Shown: positions 9,763 through 18,596, counted from the first letter of the stretch. The stretch is 24,628 nt of DNA from Zelonia costaricensis (GCA_030849075.1 JASAOO010003138.1:1-24628), one strand, 5' to 3'. Translations and numbers: made by a program. The notes: generated by a model from the sequence alone, not told the origin.

Positions 9763-9792
9763 CTGCAGTGAAGTGGCGGAGAAGGAGGGGGG
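9763..9792 (-). promoter_or_regulatory. Candidate trans-splice acceptor of the FCP1-like gene
   Basis: On the minus strand the sequence CCCCCCTCCTTCTCCGCC at about 9790-9773 is followed by ACTTCACTGCAG, with AG at 9764-9763. The 5' UTR would be only about 50 nt, a third of it CA repeat. Confidence 0.5.
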
Positions 9793-10415
9793 CACACGTG
9801 AGTGCGGACGGAAAAAGTGGTTTGGGATAGGATGGACGTGTGCGCAGGGGGACGAGGAGTTGTTGTCAGGGCATTCGAAGACGCCCGCGCCATCAGAGTT
9901 CGCAGAGGCTGCGCGCCCGGGAGGCAAACCCAGAACGACGGAGCGGGAGGGGCGGGGAGAGGAGAAGAGGAGATGATGGCGGTGGAGAGCGGCAGTGCAC
10001 ACTCGCAGACTCCACACGCGCAGATTCACTGCCCACACAACAGCACGGAAGTGCGCGTTCATCGAGCAAAACACCTTCTTTTCGGTGATGTGAGGCAGAT
10101 GACGCCAGAGAGCACTGTCACTGGTCTTTTCTTTTATTCCTTTTTCCGCTGGCAGGTGATGCAGTTTGCTCCAGACCTTCCTCAACGATCTCGTGTGCCT
10201 TGAGCTGCGTGCGAAGATTACACGGAGCCACGCTCGACTACTCACCCGTGCCAACACACACATACAGAGAGACAGAGAGAGGAAGGGGGCGCCGTGAGCA
10301 CCCCCGAGATGAGACCCGTGCGCTTCTCTTCTTGTACGGTACGTGATGAGAGTGGGCATCGCGGTGCGTCTGCCTGAGTGTCGGCGTGTCAGCATCAGAA
10401 TGTCCTCATCTGTGA

Positions 10416-10434
10416 GTGTGTGTGTGTGTGTGTG
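10416..10434. repeat. GT microsatellite
   Basis: GT dinucleotide tract in the presumed 3' UTR of the phosphatidylserine synthase gene. Confidence 0.85.
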
Positions 10435-10628
10435 CATTGGGGAGTTGAGCACAACGCCAAGCGAAAAGAGAATTAACTGTGAAGACGCGACGGAGTCGTA
10501 ACATGTGTTTCTTGCCCCCCCAAAAAAAACACCGCATCAGCATCGTCTTTAGTTGTGTTTTTTTGTTTTTTCTTTGTTTGTGCGTTCGCCCTCAGTTCTT
10601 CGCTCTGGCGCGCGGCTCGTCCCCGTCC

Positions 10629-12131
10629 TCAACGCCAAACGAAGAGGTAGGGCTCGTACGGCGCCACGGCTGCCTCGAACGGTGCGCGGCCGATCTGCAA
10701 GTCCGGCAGCCCCATCAAGAACAGCGCCAGCACGCAGAGCGCCGCCGCGTAGAAGAAGATGTTCACCGCTAGGTAGGCCACGCCGCGGCGGCGGTTGCGC
10801 TGCTCCAGCGAGAGTACGCCAAAATACAGGATGAGCCAGACACCCATCGCGGCGATGGCAGCCATCCACGGCACGGCGATGTGCGTCGGCATCACCGTGT
10901 CCTGGAAGTAGTGCCCCTCCCATGCCATCTTCGTGATCCAGATCGTCTCCACCGCGATGCCGAGGATCGTCACCCACGCTGTGGTGCCAATTCGCTTGAT
11001 GTGCGGATTCGTCATGAACTCGTACAGCTCGCGCAGGCACGAGGTGGCCAGCAGGGCCCACAGCCCCAGCCGCGCCGTGACGAGGTGGTGCGTGGGCGCC
11101 ATCTGGAGAATCGCCTTCATCGTGAAGCAGTTCAGCTCCTGCAGCAGCATCAGCCCGAGGATGCCGGCCACCTGGAAGAAGCGCGTCGGGCTCTGGAAGA
11201 CGTTCCAGTTGTACCGCTCGAAGCTGCGCGGGCCGAGCTGGCCCAGCAGTCGCCGCGCCTTCCCCTTCACCGTCGGGATCTCCTTGAGGGCGATCCACGT
11301 GTACTCCTTCGCGTTGAGCTGCCGCAGCAGCCACATCCCCATGAGCATGCCGCCTGCGTTGCACATGAGCACGTCGAGAAGAATGTGGTCCCACCAGCAC
11401 TCGCGAAAGTTGGGCAGGACGTGCTGGAAGGTCACCTCGACCACCTCGAAGCCCAGCGAGACAGCCGTCACCATGCGCCAGTCCCGCAGCATCACCATCT
11501 TGACCACGTACCCAAGCGAGTGCGCAATCACGAACGCGTCGAAGGCGGTGTGCACGAAGAGCCACGGGTCCTCCTCGGTGCTCATGCGGCAGTCCTGCGC
11601 GTAGGCCCGCTCCGGCAGCGGGCGCAGCAGACTCGGGTCGTAGTAGCCCATGATCATGCGCACGGTCTCCAGGTCCTGGAAGATCATGAAGGTGAGGAAG
11701 ACAATGTACAGCACGCCGAGGGCGAGCACGGCTCGCCACACCGCGGGGTGCGGCCGCACCAGGAGGGAGTCGGGCAGGTGCACCGCACCGAACCCGATGA
11801 ACACGCAGGCAGCCGCCGACAAGCCCACCTTCACGTTGGCCGCCACGCTGAGGTGGGGGTAGTAGTAGTAGCGGAGCGCGAGGAGAATAGACATGAGAAT
11901 GCTGAGCAGCACGCAGACCGTGTGGGGGGTGTAGGCGGTGTCGGTGAAGTCGAGCTCGCGCGCCCACGGGCTGGCCGGCTTCAGCTGCCGGTCGCTGTTG
12001 TGCATCGCCGAGACGGAGTCGAGCGGGTGCGAGTCTGCCGGGGCGGTGAGGGGCGCCGGGCGCGGTCCGCGGCTGGCCTTGCCACGGTTGCCAGCTGTTG
12101 CGTCAGTGCCGCCATCGCGATTGCGCTGCAT
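10629..12131 (-). CDS. PSS: Phosphatidylserine synthase, base-exchange type
   Basis: 500 residues, ATG at 12131 to TGA at 10629-10631. It belongs to the eukaryotic PSS1/PSS2 family, which swaps the head group of phosphatidylethanolamine or phosphatidylcholine for serine in the ER membrane. About ten hydrophobic segments are visible (for example about 70-87, 101-120, 131-151, 318-335, 350-368, 384-400, 420-440, 450-474). Family signatures are FQDLETVRMIMGYYDP (151-166), PERAYAQDC (173-181) and LPNFRECWWDHILLDVL (239-255). The polar residues I recall as essential in mammalian PSS1 (H172, E197, E200, N209, E212, D216, D221, N226) all match at a constant offset of 32: H204, E229, E232, N241, E244, D248, D253, N258. 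The enzyme should therefore be active. PSS1 and PSS2 cannot be told apart with certainty here. The true start may be Met43 (ATG at 12005), because of a splice signal discussed in the findings. Confidence 0.95.
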   Translation of the reverse strand: MQRNRDGGTDATAGNRGKASRGPRPAPLTAPADSHPLDSVSAMHNSDRQLKPASPWARELDFTDTAYTPHTVCVLLSILMSILLALRYYYYPHLSVAANVKVGLSAAACVFIGFGAVHLPDSLLVRPHPAVWRAVLALGVLYIVFLTFMIFQDLETVRMIMGYYDPSLLRPLPERAYAQDCRMSTEEDPWLFVHTAFDAFVIAHSLGYVVKMVMLRDWRMVTAVSLGFEVVEVTFQHVLPNFRECWWDHILLDVLMCNAGGMLMGMWLLRQLNAKEYTWIALKEIPTVKGKARRLLGQLGPRSFERYNWNVFQSPTRFFQVAGILGLMLLQELNCFTMKAILQMAPTHHLVTARLGLWALLATSCLRELYEFMTNPHIKRIGTTAWVTILGIAVETIWITKMAWEGHYFQDTVMPTHIAVPWMAAIAAMGVWLILYFGVLSLEQRNRRRGVAYLAVNIFFYAAALCVLALFLMGLPDLQIGRAPFEAAVAPYEPYLFVWR

Positions 12132-12175
12132 GACGAGAGCAGAATACCAGACAACAAAGAAAAAAAGAAAAGCGC
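12126..12175 (-). promoter_or_regulatory. Strong pyrimidine tract with first AG inside codon 2 of phosphatidylserine synthase
   Basis: On the minus strand a T-rich tract (TTTTCTTTTTTTCTTTG at about 12166-12150) precedes the ATG at 12131. No AG occurs until CAG at 12128-12126, which is codon 2. If used as a trans-splice acceptor it would remove the first ATG. Confidence 0.35.
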
Positions 12176-12314
12176 GAAGTAACGTGGAAAACGTGCAACG
12201 CCTGAGCCCCTGTTCCACACAACAGACCCGCGTAGCTCTCCGCTTGAGTATATGTGTGTGTGTGTGTGTACGTGTGAGGAAGGGCCTGACCCGGAAGCCG
12301 AAACGACGGCGTCG

Positions 12315-12416
12315 CTGCAACACGCGTGTGTGTGTGACGCAGCGGACGGAGCAACACGAGAAACCGAGCGAGAAAGAAGTCGATACGAGAGAGAAGGGGG
12401 GTAGGAGGGGGGCACA
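12315..12416 (-). promoter_or_regulatory. Alternative distal trans-splice acceptor for phosphatidylserine synthase
   Basis: On the minus strand a C/T-rich stretch (about 12416-12352) is followed, with no AG in between, by GTGTTGCAG with AG at 12316-12315. Use of this site would give a 5' UTR of about 183 nt and keep the ATG at 12131. Confidence 0.4.
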
Positions 12417-12647
12417 GGCAGCTTTCACGCGCGCACAGGAGAGCCAAGGCGCTCGCGCTGCAGCACCGTGCATGCGAGCACGCGTTCTTGCTTTGTGCGT
12501 GTGTTTATGCGTGTGACGCGCATGACGCGCACGACGCGCGCTGCCGACCACATCGGGTAACACCTGCACTGACATCTCTTCTGTTTCGTTGTGTGTGGGG
12601 GAGGGGAGGGGATGGGTTTGGGTCGTGACGGCGTCTGCCGAGCGATA

Positions 12648-12669
12648 TGTGTGTGTGTGTGTGTGTGTG
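12648..12669. repeat. (TG)11 microsatellite
   Basis: TG dinucleotide tract in the presumed 3' UTR of the Nnr gene. Confidence 0.9.
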
Positions 12670-12844
12670 CTCCACTCATCCACTGCGACACAGAGCCCCT
12701 TTGCCGTCTGTGACACGGCAGCAGAGGAGAGAGCAGAGCCAGAATAGAGAACGAATGTGGGCCGGGGGGGTTGGTGCACGTGACGGACGCTTGATGCAGC
12801 GCTGGGGTCACTCGCGGTATCTGCGCAGGGACCCCTCCCCCCCT

Positions 12845-14542
12845 TCACAGCCCGCTGCGGTGTGCCGGCGACGGCGACGGGGCGTGGGGCACGTTGATGA
12901 TGAAGGGCACGCGGTGAATGAGCTCCGTCGCGCGGATGCCACGCGTGCCGCGGCCCTCCTCGGCAGCCACCATGTCCGCCGCTACCCCGTGGACGAGGGC
13001 GCCGGCGCAGGTTGTGTCGAACGCGTTGAAGAGCCGCTGTGCAGCCAGCCCAGCGAGCAGCCCCGTCAGCACGTCCCCCATGCCGCCACTTGCCATGCCC
13101 GCGTTGCCGGCGTCCACGACGGCCACACGGCCCGCGTCACCGTGCTGGTGCACGACCGTGCCTGGGCCCTTGAGCAGACACGTGCCACCGAGAAGGCCAG
13201 CCAGCCGCCGCGCAGACGCCAGGCGGTCCTTCTCCACCTCCGCAATGCTGCAACCCAGCAAGCGCGCCGCCTCACCGGGGTGCGGCGTGATGATGCTGTT
13301 CGGCACCATCGGCACCGCGTCGCCACCGCGGGAGTCCGCTGCCGAGGTCGACGCAGGTCCGTGCAGGCGCTCGGCGAGCAGGTTCAGCGCATCGGCGTCC
13401 AGCACGAGCGTCTTGTCAGGGTGTGCGGCGGCGTGGCGAAGAGCCACACGCAGGGCCGCTGCCCCGTACGTCCCGTTCCCCAGCCCGGGTCCCACCGCGA
13501 GGGTCGAGGCCCACGCGAAGGCATCCTCCATCTGCGCCTCCAGCGCCGCAGCGGACGCGCTCTGCTCGACTCCGACCGCCATCACCTCGGGGCACCGCGT
13601 AAGCAGCGGTGTCACAAACTCCGGACGCGTGAGCACCCGCGTGAGTCCCGCGCCGACCGTCAGACACGCCTCCGCGGACATCAGAATCGCCCCACCGCAG
13701 CCGTGGTCGCCGCCGACAAGGACAACCTTCCCGCAGCTGCCCTTGTGCGACGTGCGGGCGCGGGGAGTGCCGAAGTAGTCGTACACGTCATCCAGCGCAA
13801 CGCGACGGCACAACATCGCGGCGGTCCGCTCGGGCGCCAGCATCCACTCCTCGAGCCCCAGGCTCCGGTAGTGCAGCTGCCCGACGTAGTCCGTAGCCTG
13901 CCCCGTCAGCAGGCCCGGCTTCAGGCAGATGAACGTGGCCGTGTGGTCGGCCCGCACACAGGTCCCGGCGGCCACGCCCGTCTCCGCGTTCAGCCCGGAT
14001 GGAATGTCAATCGCGACGCGCGGCACGGCCAGGTCGTTGATGTGGCGTATCACCGCCTCGTACTCCCCCCGCGGTGCCCCGGTGATGCCCGTGCCCAGCA
14101 GCCCGTCCACGATGAGGTCCACATCAGCAGGGAGCTGCAGCGGGGCTGCGGGGTCGAGCGTCGCCTCCGTCCCGCCCGCCGCCTGCCACGCAACGCGCGC
14201 GTGGGTCGCCTCGGTCGGCAGCGGCTTCGAGTGCGGCATGCACAGCACCGTCACCGTCTTGCCAGCCGCACGGGCGTGGCGGGCGATAACGTAGCCATCA
14301 CCGCCGTTGTTGCCCGGGCCGACGAGGATCAGCCAGTGCCGCTGCTTCGCGTACAGTGCCGCGAAGACGTCGTAGGCCGCCTTGCCAGCACGCTCCATGA
14401 GGTGACTCAAGTCGATGCCGACGCTGGCGGCGGCGGCTGGCTCGGCCTCGCGCAGCCACGCGGCACTCCACACCCGACGCCGCAGCAGCCGCTGCTCCAG
14501 CGCCGTGGCTGCCGTGCATCGCTCCGCCAGCCGACTGAGCAT
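12845..14542 (-). CDS. nnr: Bifunctional NAD(P)H-hydrate epimerase / ADP- or ATP-dependent NAD(P)H-hydrate dehydratase
   Basis: 565 residues, ATG at 14542 to TGA at 12845-12847. The protein repairs hydrated NADH and NADPH: the N-terminal YjeF_N domain interconverts R and S forms and the C-terminal carbohydrate-kinase-fold domain dehydrates the S form. Epimerase motifs are VGPGNNGGDGYVIARHA (74-90), VDGLLGTGI (145-153) and IDIPSGLNAETG (178-189). Dehydratase motifs are GKVVLVGGDHGCGGA (271-285), VGPGLG (350-355), LDADALNLL (381-389), ITPHPGEAARLLG (418-430), LLKGPGTVV (456-464) and NAGMASGGMGDVLTG (480-494), whose Asp490 is the expected catalytic base. Both halves look intact. One fused polypeptide is the bacterial arrangement; animals, plants and fungi mostly encode the two activities separately. 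The first 30 residues are Arg-rich and lack acidic residues apart from two Glu, so mitochondrial import is possible. The frame stays open upstream through the G-run and the N base, but no ATG occurs there. Confidence 0.95.
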   Translation of the reverse strand: MLSRLAERCTAATALEQRLLRRRVWSAAWLREAEPAAAASVGIDLSHLMERAGKAAYDVFAALYAKQRHWLILVGPGNNGGDGYVIARHARAAGKTVTVLCMPHSKPLPTEATHARVAWQAAGGTEATLDPAAPLQLPADVDLIVDGLLGTGITGAPRGEYEAVIRHINDLAVPRVAIDIPSGLNAETGVAAGTCVRADHTATFICLKPGLLTGQATDYVGQLHYRSLGLEEWMLAPERTAAMLCRRVALDDVYDYFGTPRARTSHKGSCGKVVLVGGDHGCGGAILMSAEACLTVGAGLTRVLTRPEFVTPLLTRCPEVMAVGVEQSASAAALEAQMEDAFAWASTLAVGPGLGNGTYGAAALRVALRHAAAHPDKTLVLDADALNLLAERLHGPASTSAADSRGGDAVPMVPNSIITPHPGEAARLLGCSIAEVEKDRLASARRLAGLLGGTCLLKGPGTVVHQHGDAGRVAVVDAGNAGMASGGMGDVLTGLLAGLAAQRLFNAFDTTCAGALVHGVAADMVAAEEGRGTRGIRATELIHRVPFIINVPHAPSPSPAHRSGL

Positions 14543-14572
14543 GGCGACCTTTGCCGCCCGAGGAGGGGGGAG

Positions 14573-14593
14573 CTGGGGGGGGGGGGGGGGGGG
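14573..14593 (-). promoter_or_regulatory. Candidate trans-splice acceptor of the Nnr gene with C19 tract
   Basis: On the minus strand a run of about 19 C (14593-14575) is followed immediately by AG at 14574-14573, leaving a 5' UTR of about 30 nt. A second AG at 14550-14549, 7 nt before the ATG, is an alternative. The run length may be unreliable because an N lies close by at 14611. Confidence 0.5.
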
Positions 14594-14610
14594 AGACGCG
14601 CCCAAGTTTG

Positions 14611-14611
14611 N
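14611..14611. other. Ambiguous base N
   Basis: This is the only undetermined base in the window, 18 nt from a 19-base G homopolymer. It marks a place where the assembly is uncertain. Confidence 0.95.
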
Positions 14612-15035
14612 TTTGGGGCGAGGCGCACAAGAGTGGCGGCGCGTGTCGTGGTGGCCGACAGGGAGCAGCACGTGAAGAGGAGACGCGCCTTCTTCTTCTT
14701 GTTGTTGTTGTTGGCCTCTTTCGAGGAGAGGGAGGGCGGGGCGCTACGAAATGGCGTGGCGAGGATGGGGAGGGGAAGGGAAGGGAGGAGAATAAGTGTG
14801 TGTCTGTGTGTGTGTGTGTTGGGAGGAGGGGGGTTGCAGGGCAATCAGCAGTGGGAATGGAGAACAGCAAATGCGCAGAGGGGAGGGGGAACACTTTTTC
14901 GTGTGTATGTGTGTGTGTGTGTGTGTCGTCGAACGGGAGTGTAGAAGGGGGGCACGGGGAAGGACGGCAAACCCCACGCACGAGACGGACCGAGGGAGAC
15001 ATGCATATTTTTGTAGTGGAAAGGATGGTAATGCA

Positions 15036-15061
15036 TGTGTGTGTGTGTGTGTGTGTGTGTT
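15036..15061. repeat. (TG)13 microsatellite
   Basis: TG dinucleotide tract; two shorter TG tracts lie nearby at about 14796-14820 and 14909-14926. Confidence 0.9.
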
Positions 15062-15353
15062 CTTTCGTGGCGAACCGTCTGGCGTGGCGTGTCACGGACA
15101 CAAGCGGTTGTTATGGAGAAAGAGAGGCGTGCTCGTGTGCATAGGGACGCGACACGCAGCAGGTGTGCTTCGCTGCCCTTCCGTAGTTCAGCAATGCGCT
15201 TCACTCGCGCCAACTAATTGGTTTGTTTAGCGTTCATTGCGCCGACCTGCGTCGCTGAGGGCACAGAGCGTTCTTCCTTTCCCTCTCCCTCTCCCCCCCC
15301 CACAGGTAGCACAACATACTGCATTCATTCAGTCTATTCCTCCACCTCTTACG

Positions 15354-17438
15354 TCAGAAGTCGAGACCGAGCGCCTGCTCGAGGTCGTCGCCGTCGTCCT
15401 CGTCATCTGCGGTCGCCTCCGCCGGTGCCCCAATCGCGGCCGCGCCGGGCTTGCGCGTCACGGCGCTGTGCAGCTCCGCCTCCCCATCCTCTGCCGCCCT
15501 TCCGCGCTTGCGGCTGCCCTCGCTGTCCAACCCGGACGCCGCCGCGCCGCTGAGGCTGCGACCCGCATCGCTCGATGCCGCCCCAGCTGCCGCCGCGCTG
15601 CTCCCGCCACTGCCTCCGGCCGTGGACGGCTTCGACAGCGCGGCAGACGCGGCGGAGCTGCTGGCGGGGGCGCGCTGCCCGTTGCCGGTGGGCGCCGTCT
15701 CCCCGTTGGCTGCCGGCGGTGTCGTGGCCGCCTCCTCCACGAAGCCGGCGGCCTCCTTCACGAAGGCCGGGATGCGGGCCATGTCCACCACCGTGATGAC
15801 GGGCAGCTTCGTGACGCCCTCACGGTACTGTCGCAGGTCGCGAACGACCGTGTGGAACGTGCGGATCGCCGGGGCGAGGTCGATCTTGGCCGACGACAGC
15901 TTCGTGTCCACCGACATGCCGATGAAGTAGTTCGCCGTGAACCCCTCCGGCTTCATGGTCGCCGTGGCGCCGTCCTTCAGGTTCACGCTGCCCCGCGCCG
16001 ACCCGCCGTGGCTGCCGCCCCCGGCATCGCCGCCGAGCTGGGCCGACGTGCGGCCGCTGAGGCTGCCGCGACCGTGCGCGTGCGCTGCCGCGGCGCGGCT
16101 CGTCAGGCGCGTGCGCAGCTGCGCCTCCTCGGGGTCCTCGAAGCGACGCGGGTTGAGGTGCAGGCGGAGCTGGCGGTAGTCCTCCAGGGTGTGGCCGCGC
16201 GACGAGGCGTTGCCGGCCCACAGAACGCGCATGCGCGACTCCACGCCGTCGGCGTAGGCCTGGTAGTGCTCCGGGTCGCTGCACGAGACTCGGATGTGCA
16301 GGTAGTGCTGGAACTTGCCGAAGAAGGGCGCCGGCTCCAGCACGCGAGACCACACTCCGTACGGGCCGAGCTTCGCCTTCGCATCCGCCGCGCTGAGGCC
16401 AAGGTCCTGGCTCAGCAGGTCGTGCCCGCGCTGGAACTCGTCGCACAGCTGGCGCAGGTTCGTCAGCGTGACGTTGTAGCAGGCGTTGCCGTACGGGACG
16501 GCGGGGGTGAGGACGGGGAAGAGCGCCATGGCATCGGACTTGGACTCCCGCGGGTCCCAGCCGCGGCCGAGGTGACTGCGGGCGCGCATCGACTCGGTGA
16601 GGTAGATGGCGCGGTTCTCGGTGCCCGTCTCGTGCGGGTTCGGCTTGAACCACGTGTGATAGGTGCGGAAGAAGCGCGTGACCATGCCGGCGGCGTTCTG
16701 GTTCGGGTAGCACTGACACACAAACGCAGTCAAAATGGCCCAGCCGATACCAGAGGGGAAGCCGAAGGTGTTGCTGTAGATGGCGCGCGCCTTACCCCAC
16801 GCCTTCACGAAGCGAAGTGCCTGCCGGAAGACGGCCTTGTTGGGGACGAGGTCCATGATGTTGTGCGCGACTCGCACCGCGTTACAGCTCAGCACCGACT
16901 GCTCGTCGAGTCCCTGCAACAGGTCATCCGTGATCACCTCGGGCACCCGGTCCTGACGAATCGACCCAAACGACAAGTCAATGTCGATGCCGTCGCACAC
17001 CATCGCAATGATCGGCACGCGGGACTCGCGAATGCAGTGCAGGTCCATCACCCACGGCTCGCTCTTCAGCCGCGGGGCGAGGGTGTTGAAGAAGTGCTCG
17101 CGCGTGATGCGGCTGGGGGCGATGAGCACCATGTCAATATCGCTGCCCGACGTGTGCACATTGTACCGGTACGAGCCGGTCGCGAAGATGCGGCCCTCCA
17201 CCTGCGCCGCGGCGGCCTCCGGCATGCGGAACTCGGTGATCATCGTGTGCCGGATCCACACACGCACGACGTTGACGATGCGCTCGAGGACGGAGCGGCG
17301 GCGGTTCGACTCCTCCTCCGGCTCGATGCAGGTCCGACACCACTCCTCGAGTGACGCGTCGTGGACGACCTCGCCACCCTTCGGCCCATCCGCTGACACA
17401 ATCTTCTTGGCCAGGAAGTCCTTATCGTTCGACGCCAT
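15354..17438 (-). CDS. PAP: Poly(A) polymerase, canonical nuclear type
   Basis: 694 residues, ATG at 17438 to TGA at 15354-15356. It adds poly(A) to cleaved mRNA 3' ends, which in trypanosomatids is coupled to trans-splicing of the next gene. The nucleotidyltransferase core has FATGSYRYNVHTSGSDIDMV (85-104) with Asp100 and Asp102 as metal ligands. The third aspartate is Asp154 in GIDIDLSF (150-157). These numbers coincide with those of yeast Pap1 as I recall them. The central domain includes VRVAHNIMDLVPN (188-200), LRFVKAWGKARAIYSN (208-223) and GFPSGIGWAILTAF (226-239), typical of the family. An RNA-binding-like C-terminal domain follows to about residue 530. The last 100 residues are Ser/Ala-rich with a basic KRGR (644-647), possibly a nuclear signal, and end in an acidic DDEDDGDD patch. 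All catalytic residues are present. Confidence 0.95.
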   Translation of the reverse strand: MASNDKDFLAKKIVSADGPKGGEVVHDASLEEWCRTCIEPEEESNRRRSVLERIVNVVRVWIRHTMITEFRMPEAAAAQVEGRIFATGSYRYNVHTSGSDIDMVLIAPSRITREHFFNTLAPRLKSEPWVMDLHCIRESRVPIIAMVCDGIDIDLSFGSIRQDRVPEVITDDLLQGLDEQSVLSCNAVRVAHNIMDLVPNKAVFRQALRFVKAWGKARAIYSNTFGFPSGIGWAILTAFVCQCYPNQNAAGMVTRFFRTYHTWFKPNPHETGTENRAIYLTESMRARSHLGRGWDPRESKSDAMALFPVLTPAVPYGNACYNVTLTNLRQLCDEFQRGHDLLSQDLGLSAADAKAKLGPYGVWSRVLEPAPFFGKFQHYLHIRVSCSDPEHYQAYADGVESRMRVLWAGNASSRGHTLEDYRQLRLHLNPRRFEDPEEAQLRTRLTSRAAAAHAHGRGSLSGRTSAQLGGDAGGGSHGGSARGSVNLKDGATATMKPEGFTANYFIGMSVDTKLSSAKIDLAPAIRTFHTVVRDLRQYREGVTKLPVITVVDMARIPAFVKEAAGFVEEAATTPPAANGETAPTGNGQRAPASSSAASAALSKPSTAGGSGGSSAAAAGAASSDAGRSLSGAAASGLDSEGSRKRGRAAEDGEAELHSAVTRKPGAAAIGAPAEATADDEDDGDDLEQALGLDF

Positions 17439-17525
17439 CTTGGCTGAGCTGCTCTTGTTCGTTTTTTCCTCTTCGACTTGTCCGTGGAGAGAGGGGCTGC
17501 TGATGCCAGGGACCCGGTCGATGTC

Positions 17526-17566
17526 CTTGGTGGAGTTAGGGAAACAGGGGAGAAAAAGGGGGGAGC
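17526..17566 (-). promoter_or_regulatory. Candidate trans-splice acceptor of poly(A) polymerase
   Basis: On the minus strand a C/T tract (CTCCCCCCTTTTTCTCCCC and continuation, about 17565-17529) leads to ACCAAG with AG at 17527-17526 as the first AG. The 5' UTR would be about 87 nt. Confidence 0.45.
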
Positions 17567-18596
17567 GAGCAGCAGAGGTATGACAACGGGACTCGCAAAC
17601 GAGTCAGTGTGTATGCGTGTGTGTGTGTGTGTGTGTGCGTCTGGGGAGTGGGGTTTGACTTGCGCCGGTCTGCAGTTGGGTGGGTGTTGCGGAGCAGTGG
17701 GAAAGAGAGAAGCGGGCTAAGCGCGCGTTTGCAGCCAAGCAACGCAACGGATTAAGAACGAAAAAAGGGACAGAACCAAGAAGAGCGTGCAAGAAGGATC
17801 GTGTCGTGCCCTTTGTTCTCTCCTCTTCTTGTGAATGTGTGTGTGTGTGTTCTGCCAAATCCCTGACCGTGTGACGGGTAGTCAGCTCTGTGCGTGTGCA
17901 CGCATGTATGTGTGCATGTGTGTGTGTGTGTGTGTGCGGTGGTAGAGATTGAAATGGAAGTGCGGAAGTGCGAGACTCGCAAAGGATGAGCACCATCCGT
18001 GTTTGCGTTCCGTCACAACGGTTGCCGCAGCGCCAGTGGTGGTGGCGATGGTGCCACACAGCAAGAGCACCGAGTTCACTCCTTGGCTTGCCTCACTGCC
18101 TGGTGCACGGCAGATGTGGAGCCCACCGCGTGCACACGTCTCGAGGACCCTCTCGCCAGCGGCTCACGCGGTCTACACAAACGCAGAAGTCCGCCCCCAT
18201 CCCCTTCCCTCCCAAAAAAAAAAAGAAGGGGAAGGCTGGAGGCGGGCATGCGTGCGGTGATGCGTGCCGTTTGACGTGCACGCCGCGGCAACAACACATC
18301 CTTCCCTTTTTCTCAAGGCGAGTTGCGCCGCGTGCGCCGGTGCTTCTGTCGTCTTCTTCGTTTCGTTCGTGAAGTGCGTTCGTGACGTTGACGTGCATTG
18401 CCCAGGCGAAGGGAGTGTCGGGGGATGAATAGACGACGGGGGGAGGAGGAGGAACAGGGGGGGGAGGGGGGCGGAAGTGTGCGCGTGAGGGCCCCTTGGA
18501 TGGGAAGCGAGCGCCGAGTGAAGGCCCACACAGCGGCGACGCGTTGCCGTGAGAGAGACGGGGAAGGAGCCCAATCCAGGCTTCTATTCATCGATG

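Larger units (their letters stand above)
9713..10628. other. Spacer: 5' UTR of the FCP1-like gene and 3' UTR of phosphatidylserine synthase
   Basis: No supported gene. It holds TG tracts at 9717-9733 and 10416-10434, the candidate splice acceptor at 9763, and T-rich sequence just downstream of the synthase stop codon in transcript terms (an A8 run near 10522-10529 on the plus strand and T-runs near 10557-10578). Confidence 0.6.
12132..12844. other. Spacer between the synthase and Nnr genes
   Basis: No supported gene. It contains TG tracts at 12253-12269 and 12648-12669, a second candidate acceptor at 12315, and a short imperfect tandem of a GACGCGC unit near 12514-12541. The part next to 12844 is the 3' UTR of the Nnr gene. 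Confidence 0.6.
14543..15353. other. Spacer between the Nnr and poly(A) polymerase genes
   Basis: No supported gene. It holds the G19 run at 14575-14593, an N at 14611, and TG tracts at about 14796-14820, 14909-14926 and 15036-15061. The C-run near 15293-15302 lies in the presumed 3' UTR of the polymerase gene. Confidence 0.6.

Noticed and set aside
10881..12182. 433-codon plus-strand open frame opposite phosphatidylserine synthase
   Set aside because: It is His/Arg/Val-rich antisense of a recognised membrane enzyme.
12132..12848. N-terminal extension of the synthase frame up to 12848
   Set aside because: The extra residues are His/Thr repeats and low-complexity sequence from UTR, and the upstream start codon is not ATG.
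12647..14944. 765-codon plus-strand open frame opposite Nnr
   Set aside because: It runs through TG repeats, a G19 run and an N, and is antisense to a gene with all family motifs.
15237..17354. 705-codon plus-strand open frame opposite poly(A) polymerase
   Set aside because: The opposite strand carries a clear polymerase with all catalytic residues; this frame is Arg/Ala/His-rich and has no domain.
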